From UBA2705 sp963977125 (GTDB lineage: Bacteria > Pseudomonadota > Alphaproteobacteria > Micavibrionales > Micavibrionaceae), in NCBI GenBank assembly GCA_963977125.1, contig CAXBNJ010000005.1, forward strand, positions 124,001-188,000: a DNA stretch of 64,000 bases, read 5' to 3'. A model generated the notes under the pieces. The model was not told where the DNA came from. It searched no databases and worked only from the letters and a program-made list of their open reading frames with translations. Below are positions 1 through 9,335 of the stretch, in pieces. How positions within the stretch are numbered: position 1 is the stretch's first letter; each line of letters opens with the position of its first letter. A program made the position numbers and the translations under genes.

Positions 1-2287
1 CCAATAAAGATGTCGTGCCCGAAGCAATAGCCAGATTAACAATATCAGCCTGAGCCCCCGCCAGAACAGCCGCGCCAATGGCCGGCACAACATTAACCGC
101 CCCAGAGCGTATTTGCACCGTGGTGTTTGTACCGTCATCACTGACATCAATATCAGTACCAAGCAAGTTCACAACCCCACCAGGGACATTCACAATGCTA
201 ATACCGCCAGAGCCTGATATGAACTGTACAAAGCCGCCATTAGTCGCCGTAACGCTCAAGGTCGTATTGTTAAATTCTAAAACCACATCCCCCACGCCTG
301 ATGCGGATATATTGGCAATCGCGCCATTGTCAAAATTCAAAATCGCAAAATCGCCATTAGGGATAGTAATCGCTGTATTGAACGGCAAGTTAACTGACGC
401 GGCGGTAAGCGTACCACCAACATCAAAAGGCAAGCCTGTGCTCAAAGCGTTAAATTGCGCGGTAACGATGCTTGGGGTGTTATCTTCTTTTAAGCGCTCC
501 TCAACACGAATGCGGTTTTCGCGGCGGATTTTTTCAAATATACGATCGCGAACAGAGGCACTGCCAGAGGCCGTTTCAAGGTCAGCCAAAGCGATATTGG
601 GTTTATCCGTATCATATAGCGGCATAGTATATTGCAGCGCAAATTCAATGCCATCTCGGCCACCATTTTCTTCGATTACAGCGCCTTTAACGGTCAGGCG
701 ATCAAGCAGCGTATATTCTGCGCGCAGCTCCATACCGCGAATGTCATCATCCGTCTCTTTAAAATATTGATAGCCTTTCCCAAAGACACTCAAATTCTGT
801 AATGCTGGTGGGCTATAACCTATTTCAACATCAAAGCCTTCTAATGCGCGCTCTTCATATTGGTTCCCCGCATCATCACGGCGGCTATCTTTGTAATCAG
901 AGAGCGGCAAATAGTAGTTTGTCGCAAAATCTAAATAGCGCGCCTTCGCATCAAAACCGATGCCGAGACGAGAATGGTTATAGGGCCATTGATGATCAAG
1001 GAAGAGGCTACCGCCAAATAGATATTTTTCATTATGTGTAAGGTGACGATACGCTACCCCTAAATTTAAGGTGTGCCGCGCCACATCATCGTCGATATCA
1101 ACGCTTTGTTCATTGAGAATGCCGCTACCTTGTAAAAATATATTATGGCGCAGATCAGCAGATTGATAGACAGGCTGCGTCATCAAAACACTGAAATAAG
1201 CGTCTTCATAATCATTTAGAGTATATTCAAGCTCCAAGTTTCGCAGCGCATAGAGATCACTACGCCGCGCAGCAGATAAGCCCGCATCGATAAAACTCCG
1301 TGCGCCAGAGAGTATTAATTTATCAACCTCATCTTTAATGATAATAACTTTACCATCGCCCTCACCGCTAATTTCTGCGACAACCCCCGCTATAATATTA
1401 TCTAATGTTGTATGTGCCGCCGCTTCCAGATTCTCAGTAACGTGCTGAACAAAGCCCTTCGCTGAGCCTGTGCTCTCAGATAAGGCGCGCGTTATATTAA
1501 GCTGTTCAGCCAAAAACCCTGATAAATATGTTTCCCCAGCCGCTTCAAAGGCTGAGCGCCCTAGAGCCAATAGATTTTCACGGGTAGACTCTGCACTCTC
1601 CCCTGCATTAACGCCTCGTCCAATATTCTGCAAGGCTTGCACAAAATTATTCCGCGCGGCGCTATAAGCGGCTTTAGCTGCCTGTGCTTGTGGCGTATCA
1701 ATTGGCGCAGAGGCAAGGGAAAAGCTCTCCCCATAGTCTTTGATGTTTTGGTGATATGTGGCTTTTTCTTCAACAATAGAGCCCTTAAAACGAGCATCGA
1801 ATTTAGGCGCATCTGGCCTTTGATAAGACGATAAAAGCTGAGCGCTTAACCCTTTAGGGCGCGAAGCCGCACTGGCTGGTAATGCAGATAATGCCGCTAA
1901 TGTTTTCACTCTGTCTGGCGGCGCATATTCTGTATCGCTCAAAACAAGTAATTGACGATGAGAAATCACACATTGTGTGTCACGCACCTTCAAATAAGCG
2001 CAAAAAATCTCTGCTTGCTCATTATATAAAGACGAAATATCAAGATAATATTCAGTAAGCCCCGAATCACTGGCATAAGCGTTTAACCAAAGTTGATCTG
2101 TGTCTATTTCGTTTTTAAACTGATCTGGCAAATGCTCAAAGAAAGATTGCGCGGCCTTTTGCGAGTTAAAAATACCGATACGAATAGTGGTATCACTGCT
2201 TTCCAGCGCTTTTGCATAGGCGCTCACGCCGACCAAAAAGGTAGCGAAAAAAAGGCATATAAAAATGTTAACTTTAATAAAAGCCAA
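1..2287 (-). CDS. Inverse autotransporter (intimin/invasin-like) with N-terminal SPOR-like domain, partial
   Basis: The reading frame is open on the minus strand from a stop near 2315 to the left window edge (about 760 residues), so the C-terminal passenger is cut off. No ATG precedes the signal peptide; a TTG at 2287 gives a hydrophobic N-terminus ending in a likely AYA cleavage site. Residues about 27-100 (IRIGIFNSQKAAQSFF, AEIFCAYLKVRD) look like a SPOR peptidoglycan-binding domain. A helical, Ala-rich linker follows. Residues about 370-550 read like an inverse-autotransporter barrel, with key strings SLFLDHQWPYNHSRLGIG, ATNYYLPLSDYKD and GFDVEIGY. After about residue 555 a Gly/Asn/Val-rich beta region begins, as expected of a surface passenger. 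The family inserts its barrel in the outer membrane and exports the C-terminal passenger. The family call is by motif reading only; the start is uncertain. Confidence 0.75.
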   Translation of the reverse strand, partial: MAFIKVNIFICLFFATFLVGVSAYAKALESSDTTIRIGIFNSQKAAQSFFEHLPDQFKNEIDTDQLWLNAYASDSGLTEYYLDISSLYNEQAEIFCAYLKVRDTQCVISHRQLLVLSDTEYAPPDRVKTLAALSALPASAASRPKGLSAQLLSSYQRPDAPKFDARFKGSIVEEKATYHQNIKDYGESFSLASAPIDTPQAQAAKAAYSAARNNFVQALQNIGRGVNAGESAESTRENLLALGRSAFEAAGETYLSGFLAEQLNITRALSESTGSAKGFVQHVTENLEAAAHTTLDNIIAGVVAEISGEGDGKVIIIKDEVDKLILSGARSFIDAGLSAARRSDLYALRNLELEYTLNDYEDAYFSVLMTQPVYQSADLRHNIFLQGSGILNEQSVDIDDDVARHTLNLGVAYRHLTHNEKYLFGGSLFLDHQWPYNHSRLGIGFDAKARYLDFATNYYLPLSDYKDSRRDDAGNQYEERALEGFDVEIGYSPPALQNLSVFGKGYQYFKETDDDIRGMELRAEYTLLDRLTVKGAVIEENGGRDGIEFALQYTMPLYDTDKPNIALADLETASGSASVRDRIFEKIRRENRIRVEERLKEDNTPSIVTAQFNALSTGLPFDVGGTLTAASVNLPFNTAITIPNGDFAILNFDNGAIANISASGVGDVVLEFNNTTLSVTATNGGFVQFISGSGGISIVNVPGGVVNLLGTDIDVSDDGTNTTVQIRSGAVNVVPAIGAAVLAGAQADIVNLAIASGTTSLL

Positions 2288-2418
2288 GAAATAGCTTTCT
2301 GTAATCAGAACGATTTAAGAATTAATCTATTTCATGATACGCGATAACGCCCGCCAGCTCAACGCTACTAAAGGTTAGGATCGTTAGCTAATCGCGTGTG
2401 AGCTAGGGCAGTGACAAC

Positions 2419-3210
2419 TCAAGGATTAGGGCGCGTGAAACGGCCAAACTGGATAAAGTTCAAAGTATATTCATGTGAATCGCTATGACTAACAAGGCCG
2501 ATATGATCGGCATGAACAACAGCATGTTCTTTCATATAGGGGTGTTTTGTGGCCTCTAAGGCAACGCGGCCATCATTGGCGCGGCCATTAAACAAATGAC
2601 GCGCAACAAAATAGGCTTTATTGACATCACCACCAATTGAGCCCAATTCATAATCAAGGGGTTTAATATTCTGCATAACCGCTTGTCTAAATGCTGTAGT
2701 TAATTCATGACCTGCAGGGCCAAAGGTCATGTCAAAATATTTTCTGTACAGCAATTTGCTTTTCATGAAGTCAGCAACATCGCTGCCCTGATAAGGCGTA
2801 CCTATGGTTACAATACGCCCTAAACAATGCGGGCGGTGATTTTTAACAATTTCTTCAACAACAAGCCCACCCATTGAGAAGCCTACAAAATGAGTCTTCT
2901 GCGTAGACGCATTAAACTCATCACTTAAATGGCGTTGGACGATATTTTCTGCGCAATCTTTAATCGGTAGACTGGTCGAAGGGTAATCCCAGTTATGAAC
3001 GTCATAGCCTTGTAAAACCAAGCTGCGCTCTAGCGCGGCCATATCATTATAACTCCCTGTCGCGCCGTGCAAAAGCACTACACGCTCGGTCTGGGCGCAG
3101 CATTTTTGATCTGGCGCCGCATTGGAAGAGCTTAGCGCAGAAGCGCTTGGCTTTAAGGCGCCTTCATCTGATGGATTTTCTTGTTTATTCTGGCCGTTTT
3201 TATTCGCCAT
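2419..3210 (-). CDS. Alpha/beta hydrolase, lipase/esterase-like
   Basis: A 263-residue soluble protein with an alpha/beta-hydrolase core after a 40-residue disordered, Ser/Asn-rich N-terminus. The oxyanion motif LLHGATGSY (about 46-54) and the nucleophile elbow GFSMGG (110-115, Ser112) are clear. IGTPYQGSDVADF (136-148) is the string seen after the nucleophile in triacylglycerol lipases and PGAP1-like hydrolases. Asp213 in ANDGRV and His236 in HADHIGL are placed to complete the triad. No signal peptide is visible, so it is probably cytoplasmic. Substrate unknown. It is divergent from the ThiF-like gene across a 177-bp intergenic region and has no strong ribosome binding site. Confidence 0.8.
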   Translation of the reverse strand: MANKNGQNKQENPSDEGALKPSASALSSSNAAPDQKCCAQTERVVLLHGATGSYNDMAALERSLVLQGYDVHNWDYPSTSLPIKDCAENIVQRHLSDEFNASTQKTHFVGFSMGGLVVEEIVKNHRPHCLGRIVTIGTPYQGSDVADFMKSKLLYRKYFDMTFGPAGHELTTAFRQAVMQNIKPLDYELGSIGGDVNKAYFVARHLFNGRANDGRVALEATKHPYMKEHAVVHADHIGLVSHSDSHEYTLNFIQFGRFTRPNP

Positions 3211-3387
3211 TCGTTAAGATCCCAGTCCCAGTTTTTACTTTTTTTTATGAATAGCACATTATCAATAGTTTTGGCTAGTAAACTTATGATTATGGCCAAA
3301 TAAAGTCACATTATTTTATTCTTTCTCTTATGGGCGAATAAGACTATACTTTTCGCACTATTCAACCCACAACGCAGGTGTTTTCTC

Positions 3388-4284
3388 GTGTCTAAGTTCG
3401 ATTACGACCTCGCTTTCTCTAGAAATATTGGCCTTATATCCAAAGAAGAGCAAGCCGCTTTAAAAACAAAAAAAATTGCCATAGCTGGCCTTGGGGGCGT
3501 GGGTGGTTTCCACCTTCTCACTATGGTACGCATGGGGGTAGAGCGCTTTCATGTTGCGGATATGGATATTTTTGAAGTCCAGAACTTCAACCGCCAAGTC
3601 GGTGCAAAAATGAGCACAATCGGCAAAGAAAAAATTGCTGTCCTCATTGCAGAAGCCAAAGACATTAACCCAAATGTGCAAATAACAGGCTTTGCTCAGG
3701 GCGTCACCGAAGACAATATTCAAGACTTCATCGAAGGTGTTGATTTATATATTGATGGCTTAGATTTTTTTGTTCTCGATATACGTCAAAAACTCTTTAA
3801 CGCCTTCTTAGCTCAAAAAACGCCATGCATCACGGCAGGGCCGATTGGCCTGAGCTTTGCGCTTTTAACCTTTATGCCAGATCAAATGGGGTTTGACGCT
3901 TATTTTGCTTTTGATCGCGCAGAAAATGACTTTGACAAGGCGCTGTTATTCCTTATGGGCTTAACACCTAAATTTTTGCATCGCGATCACATTATCGATC
4001 CGAGCAGCATTAACTTACAAGAAAAACGCGGCCCATCAAATATTCTGGCTTGCAACGGCTGCACAGCCGCCATTGGCGCCGAGGCTTTAAAAATTCTGTT
4101 AGGGCGCGGCAAAATATATGCTGTGCCTTACGCTCAACAATATGATTTTTATAATAGCCGATTCAAACGCGTCAAAAACAGCAAGGGCAATTACAGCATA
4201 AGCAATAAAATCAAATATAAGCTATTGAAAAAGCGCTTAGAATCACAGCTAACCGCGCCTGCAGGGCCCGTAAAAGCCCGTTAA
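3388..4284 (+). CDS. ThiF/MoeB/HesA-family E1-like adenylyltransferase
   Basis: A 298-residue protein starting at GTG 3388. The Rossmann glycine motif GLGGVGG (34-40), the acidic pair in VADMDIFEVQ (Asp58, Asp60) and the NFNRQ string (66-70) are the ATP/Mg signature of E1-like enzymes that adenylate the C-terminus of a ubiquitin-like sulfur carrier. A CxxC pair is present (ACNGC, Cys222 and Cys225), but the second zinc CxxC typical of MoeB/ThiF is not obvious and the C-terminus is basic. No sulfur-carrier, JAMM or thiazole gene lies nearby. It is 37 bp upstream of the histidine kinase and probably co-transcribed. The TcdA/CsdL tRNA-modifying branch is an alternative; the substrate cannot be told. 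Confidence 0.85.
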   Translation: MSKFDYDLAFSRNIGLISKEEQAALKTKKIAIAGLGGVGGFHLLTMVRMGVERFHVADMDIFEVQNFNRQVGAKMSTIGKEKIAVLIAEAKDINPNVQITGFAQGVTEDNIQDFIEGVDLYIDGLDFFVLDIRQKLFNAFLAQKTPCITAGPIGLSFALLTFMPDQMGFDAYFAFDRAENDFDKALLFLMGLTPKFLHRDHIIDPSSINLQEKRGPSNILACNGCTAAIGAEALKILLGRGKIYAVPYAQQYDFYNSRFKRVKNSKGNYSISNKIKYKLLKKRLESQLTAPAGPVKAR

Positions 4285-4321
4285 AGCCCTGCCCGAGAAA
4301 AAACTAAATAATGAGGCCCAA

Positions 4322-6637
4322 ATGAACAGGACCATAAAAAACACTCAGGAAATTCCGAATGTAACGGATTCTTTAGGCAAGAAATTCTCCAAACTTGTTT
4401 TACTTGCGGCTTTCATTCTTGGCGTTATCTCGTGTCTTTGTTATTTTTATTATACATACAGCATCTACAAAAAAACGCTTTATGATGTTATTCAACAAGA
4501 GATCATCTCATCAAGCCAAAGCGCTACACTTGCCGCCTATACCGTTGATAGCACCATGGCAGAACATTTATTAGACGGCATTGTCAACACGCCCGAAATT
4601 GCCCATGCTCAAATTATTTTAGAAGACGGTGTTTTGCTTTCACAGGCAGGAGACCCGCCACAAGAATATTACTTTGTAACAAGAATGCTTTTCCCTAATC
4701 TAGATAGTTTTTATGAGCACCTTAATTTCAAAATAGACGATATGGAGTTCGAAACTGGTGAGCTTATTATTCACCCAGATTATGATCACTATACGCGAGA
4801 GATATTCGTGCAATTACGCATCAGCCTCTTATATATTTCTTTGCTCTCTCTTTTGCTATTTATTATAATTAGGAAAATGATAAGTCGCGAATTATCTTCG
4901 CCTATTATTGCGCTCTCTCAGCGCCTGGCCGCCATAAAAAATGACCCAAATCCTATCTATCAACATCGCTTAATTAAACCTGCGAAGCATAATGACGATG
5001 AAATTGGCTATTTAATTGATAATTTCAATAGTCTTTTGGAGAATTTAAAAAATACAGAAACCATGGCGTCAAACATAAAGGATACTTTAGCCACCACTGA
5101 GATACAATATACGGCGATGGTCAAAAACACCTTTGAAATGTTCATACGGTTAGATGAAAAAGCCCGCGTTCAATTTTGTAATCCGGCCGTAAAAGACATT
5201 TTGCAATTTTCTTTAGGGGAAATTATTGGCACAAACCTTGTTAGTTATATTGATAATGCCGATAAAGAGCTCTTTCAAAGCTTATTTTCAGATGTTGTCA
5301 CCGGGCGCGTTGAAAACACAACGTTAATACTGCACTTCGCAACAAAGAGTAACGAAGAGCGTATTTTATCATGCACAATAACCAATGCCTTAACCGTTGA
5401 TAAGCTACAATGTATCTTGTTTGTTGCGCATGACATTACAAAATCACATCACACAGAAAACGAACTTCGCCAATCACAAAAAATTGAATCCATTGGGAAG
5501 TTAACCGGCGGTATCGCGCATGATTTTAACAATATTCTAACCATCATTATAAATAATATCGAACTGGCTCAATCTAAGTTAAAAAAATATAACGTGCCCA
5601 ATATAGAGCCCGTTAATGATTATCTAGAATCGGCTCTTAATGCGAGCTTTGGCGGCGCGGATCTAACCAACCGGTTACTGGCCTTTGCCCGCAACCAACC
5701 TCTTAACCCTTTGATTTTTAACCCAAACGATCAAATCAGAAATATCCTACCGCTTTTACAACGCGCCATTAGTAATAACATCACAATAACGGACGGCTTA
5801 GCCCAAAATATTGGGCGCATAAGAATTGATAAAAGCCAATTTGATAATGCCATATTGAATCTGTGTATCAATTCGCGTGATGCCATGGCCCCCCAGCGCC
5901 AAGGCGGCATTCATATAACCACCACCAGAGTAAATATAATTCCAATGCCTGATGGAACGCTGCGCCAAACAAGCGAAGACTATATTCGTATCGATATAAA
6001 AGATAATGGCGAAGGCATTAACCCTAAAAACCTTAAAAAGGTCATTGATCCGTTCTTTACAACGAAGCCAATGGGTAAAGGTACGGGCCTTGGGCTATCT
6101 ATGGTGCATGGATTTGTCCATCAATCTAAAGGCCACTTCAACATTGAAAGTAAGGAGGGGCTTGGCACAACCATCCAGCTTTATTTCCCTGCTTATGGCG
6201 ACATAAACTACGACAAAAGTGAAGGTAATCCACTCCAGCCATGTGAAGACGAAGAAGAGCTTAACGGCACAGGCTTAACCATCTTGATTTTAGAAGATAA
6301 TGTCACAATAGCCGATATTATTGAGAAGCTCTTACAAGATATGAATTTTACGGTCATAAAAACACATAAAACAGCGGATGCCTTCGCCGCTTTTGAAAGT
6401 AAGACAATTGACCTGACATTAAGCGATGTTTTATTACCTGATGACATTAACGGCTTTGCTTTCGCTGATAAAATCAAAAACCAATATCCCGACGCAAAAA
6501 TCGTGCATATGTCTGGATATACAGACCCTGAAAACTTACTGAGCGATACACAATATAGTATTGCCCTGCGTAAACCATTTAGAAAACGCGATCTCGTACA
6601 GATCATAAAAGAGGTACTCCATGATAAAAACCTATAG
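4322..6637 (+). CDS. Membrane hybrid sensor histidine kinase with PAS and receiver domains
   Basis: A 771-residue inner-membrane kinase. TM1 is about 28-48 and TM2 about 168-188, enclosing a periplasmic sensor of roughly 120 residues. A HAMP-like linker reaches about 250 and a PAS domain covers about 262-380. HisKA carries the phospho-acceptor in IAHDFNNILT (His about 400), matching the HDFNN type. The ATPase domain shows NSRDAM (N box), IKDNGEGI (G1), DPFFTTKPMGKGTGLGLSM (F and G2 boxes). The receiver starts at LILEDN (about 655), with the phospho-acceptor Asp about 701 in LSDVLLP and the conserved Lys in RKPF. No separate response regulator follows, so output may pass to a partner elsewhere. 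The next gene, a solute-binding protein, overlaps its 3' end by 17 nt and may feed the sensor. Confidence 0.93.
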   Translation: MNRTIKNTQEIPNVTDSLGKKFSKLVLLAAFILGVISCLCYFYYTYSIYKKTLYDVIQQEIISSSQSATLAAYTVDSTMAEHLLDGIVNTPEIAHAQIILEDGVLLSQAGDPPQEYYFVTRMLFPNLDSFYEHLNFKIDDMEFETGELIIHPDYDHYTREIFVQLRISLLYISLLSLLLFIIIRKMISRELSSPIIALSQRLAAIKNDPNPIYQHRLIKPAKHNDDEIGYLIDNFNSLLENLKNTETMASNIKDTLATTEIQYTAMVKNTFEMFIRLDEKARVQFCNPAVKDILQFSLGEIIGTNLVSYIDNADKELFQSLFSDVVTGRVENTTLILHFATKSNEERILSCTITNALTVDKLQCILFVAHDITKSHHTENELRQSQKIESIGKLTGGIAHDFNNILTIIINNIELAQSKLKKYNVPNIEPVNDYLESALNASFGGADLTNRLLAFARNQPLNPLIFNPNDQIRNILPLLQRAISNNITITDGLAQNIGRIRIDKSQFDNAILNLCINSRDAMAPQRQGGIHITTTRVNIIPMPDGTLRQTSEDYIRIDIKDNGEGINPKNLKKVIDPFFTTKPMGKGTGLGLSMVHGFVHQSKGHFNIESKEGLGTTIQLYFPAYGDINYDKSEGNPLQPCEDEEELNGTGLTILILEDNVTIADIIEKLLQDMNFTVIKTHKTADAFAAFESKTIDLTLSDVLLPDDINGFAFADKIKNQYPDAKIVHMSGYTDPENLLSDTQYSIALRKPFRKRDLVQIIKEVLHDKNL

Positions 6638-7460
6638 AGCCAAGGCGTTCATCGCCATGTCTACGATAAGCCTTCTCATGCTCTGCGCCTTCGCGCCCGC
6701 GGCATACGCAGATCACCCAATGGGCATCAAACATGATAAAGTTTTACGTGTGGCCTTTGGCGTTGAGCGCCCACCTTTTGTATTTGAAGACCATGAATCA
6801 GGCCTAGAGATCGATCTTATTCGCGCCATAACTCACCATATGGGCTATCAGATAAAGCCCATATTTGTTCCTAATGCACGCGGTTACCGTGCCCTAAAAA
6901 ACCATGAAGTCGATATATATACCATTGCATCCAAAGAAATGGCGGCTGACTTTGCTTTAAGCGCTCCTTATATTGCATTTGATAACGTCATTATCGCACG
7001 CGCCGACAATCCTACACCAATTAACAGCTTCGCTGACTTAAAGGGCTCGCGCCTCGCTGCATTTCATAACGCCCACGCCTATATAAAGGCACTCGGCGCG
7101 GTAAAGGATGAGCTCAGTTTTTATGTTGAGACTCCTAACCAAAGCACTCAAGTTTTATTACTCTATAAAAACCGTGTCGATTATTTATTCTGCGATAAGA
7201 TAATCTTTGAATATTATCGGGATCGCGCCTTCGAGCAAAGAACAATCCCTAAAGATGGCTTTGATTACAAAATACACAGAATACGCGCCCCGACCTATTA
7301 TAGCTCAGCCTTTAACGACGTTGCGCTGCGCGATCAGTATAATGTCGCGTTTAAAGCCATTATTGATAATGGTAAATTTGAATCCATCATGCGCCAATAT
7401 GATCCGAGTTTTTCAATGCTCACGTCGCCATTGGCCGATTTCGCAAAAGCCTTGGACTAG
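6621..7460 (+). CDS. Periplasmic solute-binding protein, family 3 (amino-acid type)
   Basis: A 279-residue exported protein. The signal peptide (residues 1-30) ends at AYA before DHP. The mature part begins KVLRVAFGVERPPFVF, followed by GLEIDLIRAI, the characteristic opening of family-3 solute-binding proteins; VDIYTIASKE and FALSAPYIAFDNVIIAR fit the lobe-hinge region. A canonical amino-acid ABC system would have permease and ATPase genes beside it; none is here. Its start lies inside the histidine kinase gene (17-nt overlap), implying coupled translation and a sensory role: ligand binding outside, signalling through the kinase. This is inference from context. Bacterial family-3 proteins without permeases also serve as secreted ligand sensors. 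Confidence 0.85.
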   Translation: MIKTYRAKAFIAMSTISLLMLCAFAPAAYADHPMGIKHDKVLRVAFGVERPPFVFEDHESGLEIDLIRAITHHMGYQIKPIFVPNARGYRALKNHEVDIYTIASKEMAADFALSAPYIAFDNVIIARADNPTPINSFADLKGSRLAAFHNAHAYIKALGAVKDELSFYVETPNQSTQVLLLYKNRVDYLFCDKIIFEYYRDRAFEQRTIPKDGFDYKIHRIRAPTYYSSAFNDVALRDQYNVAFKAIIDNGKFESIMRQYDPSFSMLTSPLADFAKALD

Positions 7461-7482
7461 TCGCCCCGCTTAAGCCTTTAAC

Positions 7483-8529
7483 TTAAAACGGCATAGGAAA
7501 ATCTCGGCGAACCGCTTCAATGTCGCTCAGGACTTCTTTAGAAAGCTTCACGTCAATCGCCGCAATGTTTGAGCGTAATTGCGTCATTGATGTTGCGCCA
7601 ATAATGCTCGCCGTTACAAAAGGCTTCGCCAAAGTAAATGCAATCGCCATTTGGCACGGATCTAAACCATGTTTTTTGGCCACGTCAATATAACGGCGCG
7701 TCGCTTCATGCGCATGAGGGTTATCACGATGATTGGCGTTACGATTAGACATCGTCCAGCGCGTACCATCTGTCCAGTTATCACGATCCAGATATTTACC
7801 ACTTAACATACCTGTGGCCAAAGGCGACCATGCTAATAAGCCGACATCTTCCTTCATCGCGATTTCAGATAAATCAGGCTCAAACAAGCGGCAAAGCAAG
7901 CTATATTCATTTTGAATAGACGCCATGCGCGGTAAGTCATGTTCTTGGGCAAGTTTCATATAATGCATAGTCCCCCAAGCCGTATCATCAGACAAACCAA
8001 CTTCACGAATTTTGCCCTGCTTAACAATCTCGCCCAAGGTTTCTAGAATCATCAACATATCATCGCGATTTTCATCGGCATCACGCGCCGTCGGTGAGAA
8101 ATTCCAGTTACGGGCAAAATGGTAATGGTCACGATTAGGCCAATGCAATTGGTATAAATCAATATAATCAGTCTGTAGGCGCTTTAAACTGCCCTCTACG
8201 GCTTCAAACAAGCCTGCACGGTCTATTGCACGCCCTTCCCTAATCCACGGCAGTCCTGGGCCTGCTATTTTGGTCGCAAGCACGATATCATCGCGTTTAC
8301 CTGATTTTTTAAACCATGTGCCGACAATTTCTTCTGTCTTGCCTTGCGTTTCTTCACTGGTGGGGACGGCATAAAGCTCCGCTGTATCAAAGAAATTCAC
8401 GCCTTGTTCAACAGCATAATCCATTTGCTCATGGCCCTCAGCCTCACTATTCTGATTGCCCCATGTCATTGTTCCCAAACAAATGCGGCTTACATTAATA
8501 TCCGTGCGGCCAAGTTTCGTATATTTCAT
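7483..8529 (-). CDS. Aldo/keto reductase, Tas-like
   Basis: A 348-residue NADPH-dependent oxidoreductase with the aldo/keto reductase barrel. The start MKYTKLGRTDINVSRICLG and the catalytic tetrad Asp48 (FFDTAELYAVP), Tyr53, Lys87 (LATKIAGP) and His129 (LYQLHWPNR) are all intact. The long loop after PTSEETQGKTEEIVG and the near-C-terminal FTLAKPFVTASIIGATS resemble E. coli Tas rather than classical AKR1 enzymes. It is convergent with the solute-binding protein gene (22 bp between stops) and stands alone. The carbonyl substrate cannot be told from sequence. Confidence 0.92.
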   Translation of the reverse strand: MKYTKLGRTDINVSRICLGTMTWGNQNSEAEGHEQMDYAVEQGVNFFDTAELYAVPTSEETQGKTEEIVGTWFKKSGKRDDIVLATKIAGPGLPWIREGRAIDRAGLFEAVEGSLKRLQTDYIDLYQLHWPNRDHYHFARNWNFSPTARDADENRDDMLMILETLGEIVKQGKIREVGLSDDTAWGTMHYMKLAQEHDLPRMASIQNEYSLLCRLFEPDLSEIAMKEDVGLLAWSPLATGMLSGKYLDRDNWTDGTRWTMSNRNANHRDNPHAHEATRRYIDVAKKHGLDPCQMAIAFTLAKPFVTASIIGATSMTQLRSNIAAIDVKLSKEVLSDIEAVRRDFPMPF

Positions 8530-8626
8530 TGATTTTCCTTAATTTTGTAAACATATCAGCAGAAGCCTTAGAATATAGAATAATAAAATAAATTCTCAAG
8601 CTGTTAAATTTGCTGATCGCCTCCCC

Positions 8627-8830
8627 TTGCCAGAAAAAGCGGCTGATGGCAAAAACTGGTCACTTGCCGCCACCCAAGCGCAAGTGGCGCAATTCATCTA
8701 TAAAGATGCGACAATACACCCAGAGCTTGCTGCGGCTTGTTTTGATTTTAATTGGGATGAGCCTGAATTTATAGATGCGGTCAAACAAGTGACAAAATAT
8801 AAAAAATTATTCGCAAATCTATACACTTAG
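8627..8830 (+). CDS. Small hypothetical ORF lacking an ATG, possible gene remnant
   Basis: A 67-codon frame from a TTG; the frame is open back to a stop at 8576-8578 but contains no ATG and no clear ribosome binding site. The product (WSLAATQAQVAQFIY, CFDFNWDEPEFIDAV) has a protein-like composition and no recognisable domain. It converges with the 46-residue minus-strand ORF, the stops overlapping by 4 nt. It may be a real short gene with TTG start, or the 3' remnant of a longer gene. Low confidence. Confidence 0.3.
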   Translation: MPEKAADGKNWSLAATQAQVAQFIYKDATIHPELAAACFDFNWDEPEFIDAVKQVTKYKKLFANLYT

Positions 8831-8967
8831 ATTTTAAGTTTAGGAGAATCGTGGCTCTGTACTGGCGCAGCTTTACGGTATAAATTGGGGTTACGCACCA
8901 TATTCTTACTTGATGTCGAAGCACATAAGCCGCGACCAATTTGTAATAATTTACTATGGCTATTCAT
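8827..8967 (-). CDS. 46-residue hypothetical protein, translationally coupled
   Basis: Its ATG at 8967 shares one base with the TAA stop of the upstream 122-residue gene (TAATG), an arrangement typical of translational coupling. The product is short, basic and hydrophilic (KLLQIGRGLC at residues 6-15, NPNLYRKAAP at 27-36), with no membrane segment or known motif. I do not recognise it. The coupling is the main reason to call it a gene. Confidence 0.45.
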   Translation of the reverse strand: MNSHSKLLQIGRGLCASTSSKNMVRNPNLYRKAAPVQSHDSPKLKI

Positions 8968-9335
8968 TATATAGCTCCTTCATCTATCGACAATACGGCA
9001 TTTTCTTTCGATGTACCTTCTGCGCCCAGCGCATAAAACACCATTTGCGATTGTCCTTTGGTTGTTTTTTCTTCGTTAATGTGAAAACGGCTCTGCGTTG
9101 CGCATATTTCACCTAAATCCATTACGTATTTATCATCACCATTAAGCAAGGCGACCAAGTTCATCACTTTCTTTTCACTTAAACTTATCGGCTCTGCGGC
9201 ATCCACGACCATATAATCACCAACCGGTTCATAAGTGCTCTGCTCGTTGCGCTTTAAAATCATAAATCCACGTTCAGCCATAGGGTTGCGTTCATATCGG
9301 AACGTACTTTGTTCTGCTGGCTGGTTAAAATCCAT
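8967..9335 (-). CDS. 122-residue hypothetical protein
   Basis: A soluble, mixed-composition protein of 122 residues with a good purine-rich ribosome binding site (AAAGGGGA) about 8 nt before the ATG. It contains DYMVVDAAEPISLSEKKVM and DKYVMDLGEICATQSRF, suggesting a small alpha/beta fold; I recognise no family. It is divergent from ahcY with 161 bp between starts and forms a two-gene operon with the 46-residue ORF downstream. Confidence 0.7.
   Translation of the reverse strand: MDFNQPAEQSTFRYERNPMAERGFMILKRNEQSTYEPVGDYMVVDAAEPISLSEKKVMNLVALLNGDDKYVMDLGEICATQSRFHINEEKTTKGQSQMVFYALGAEGTSKENAVLSIDEGAI

Noticed and set aside
78..1041. Plus-strand frames across the first kilobase
   Set aside because: They mirror the minus-strand autotransporter frame, have no ribosome binding sites and give low-complexity Ser/Pro/Thr products.
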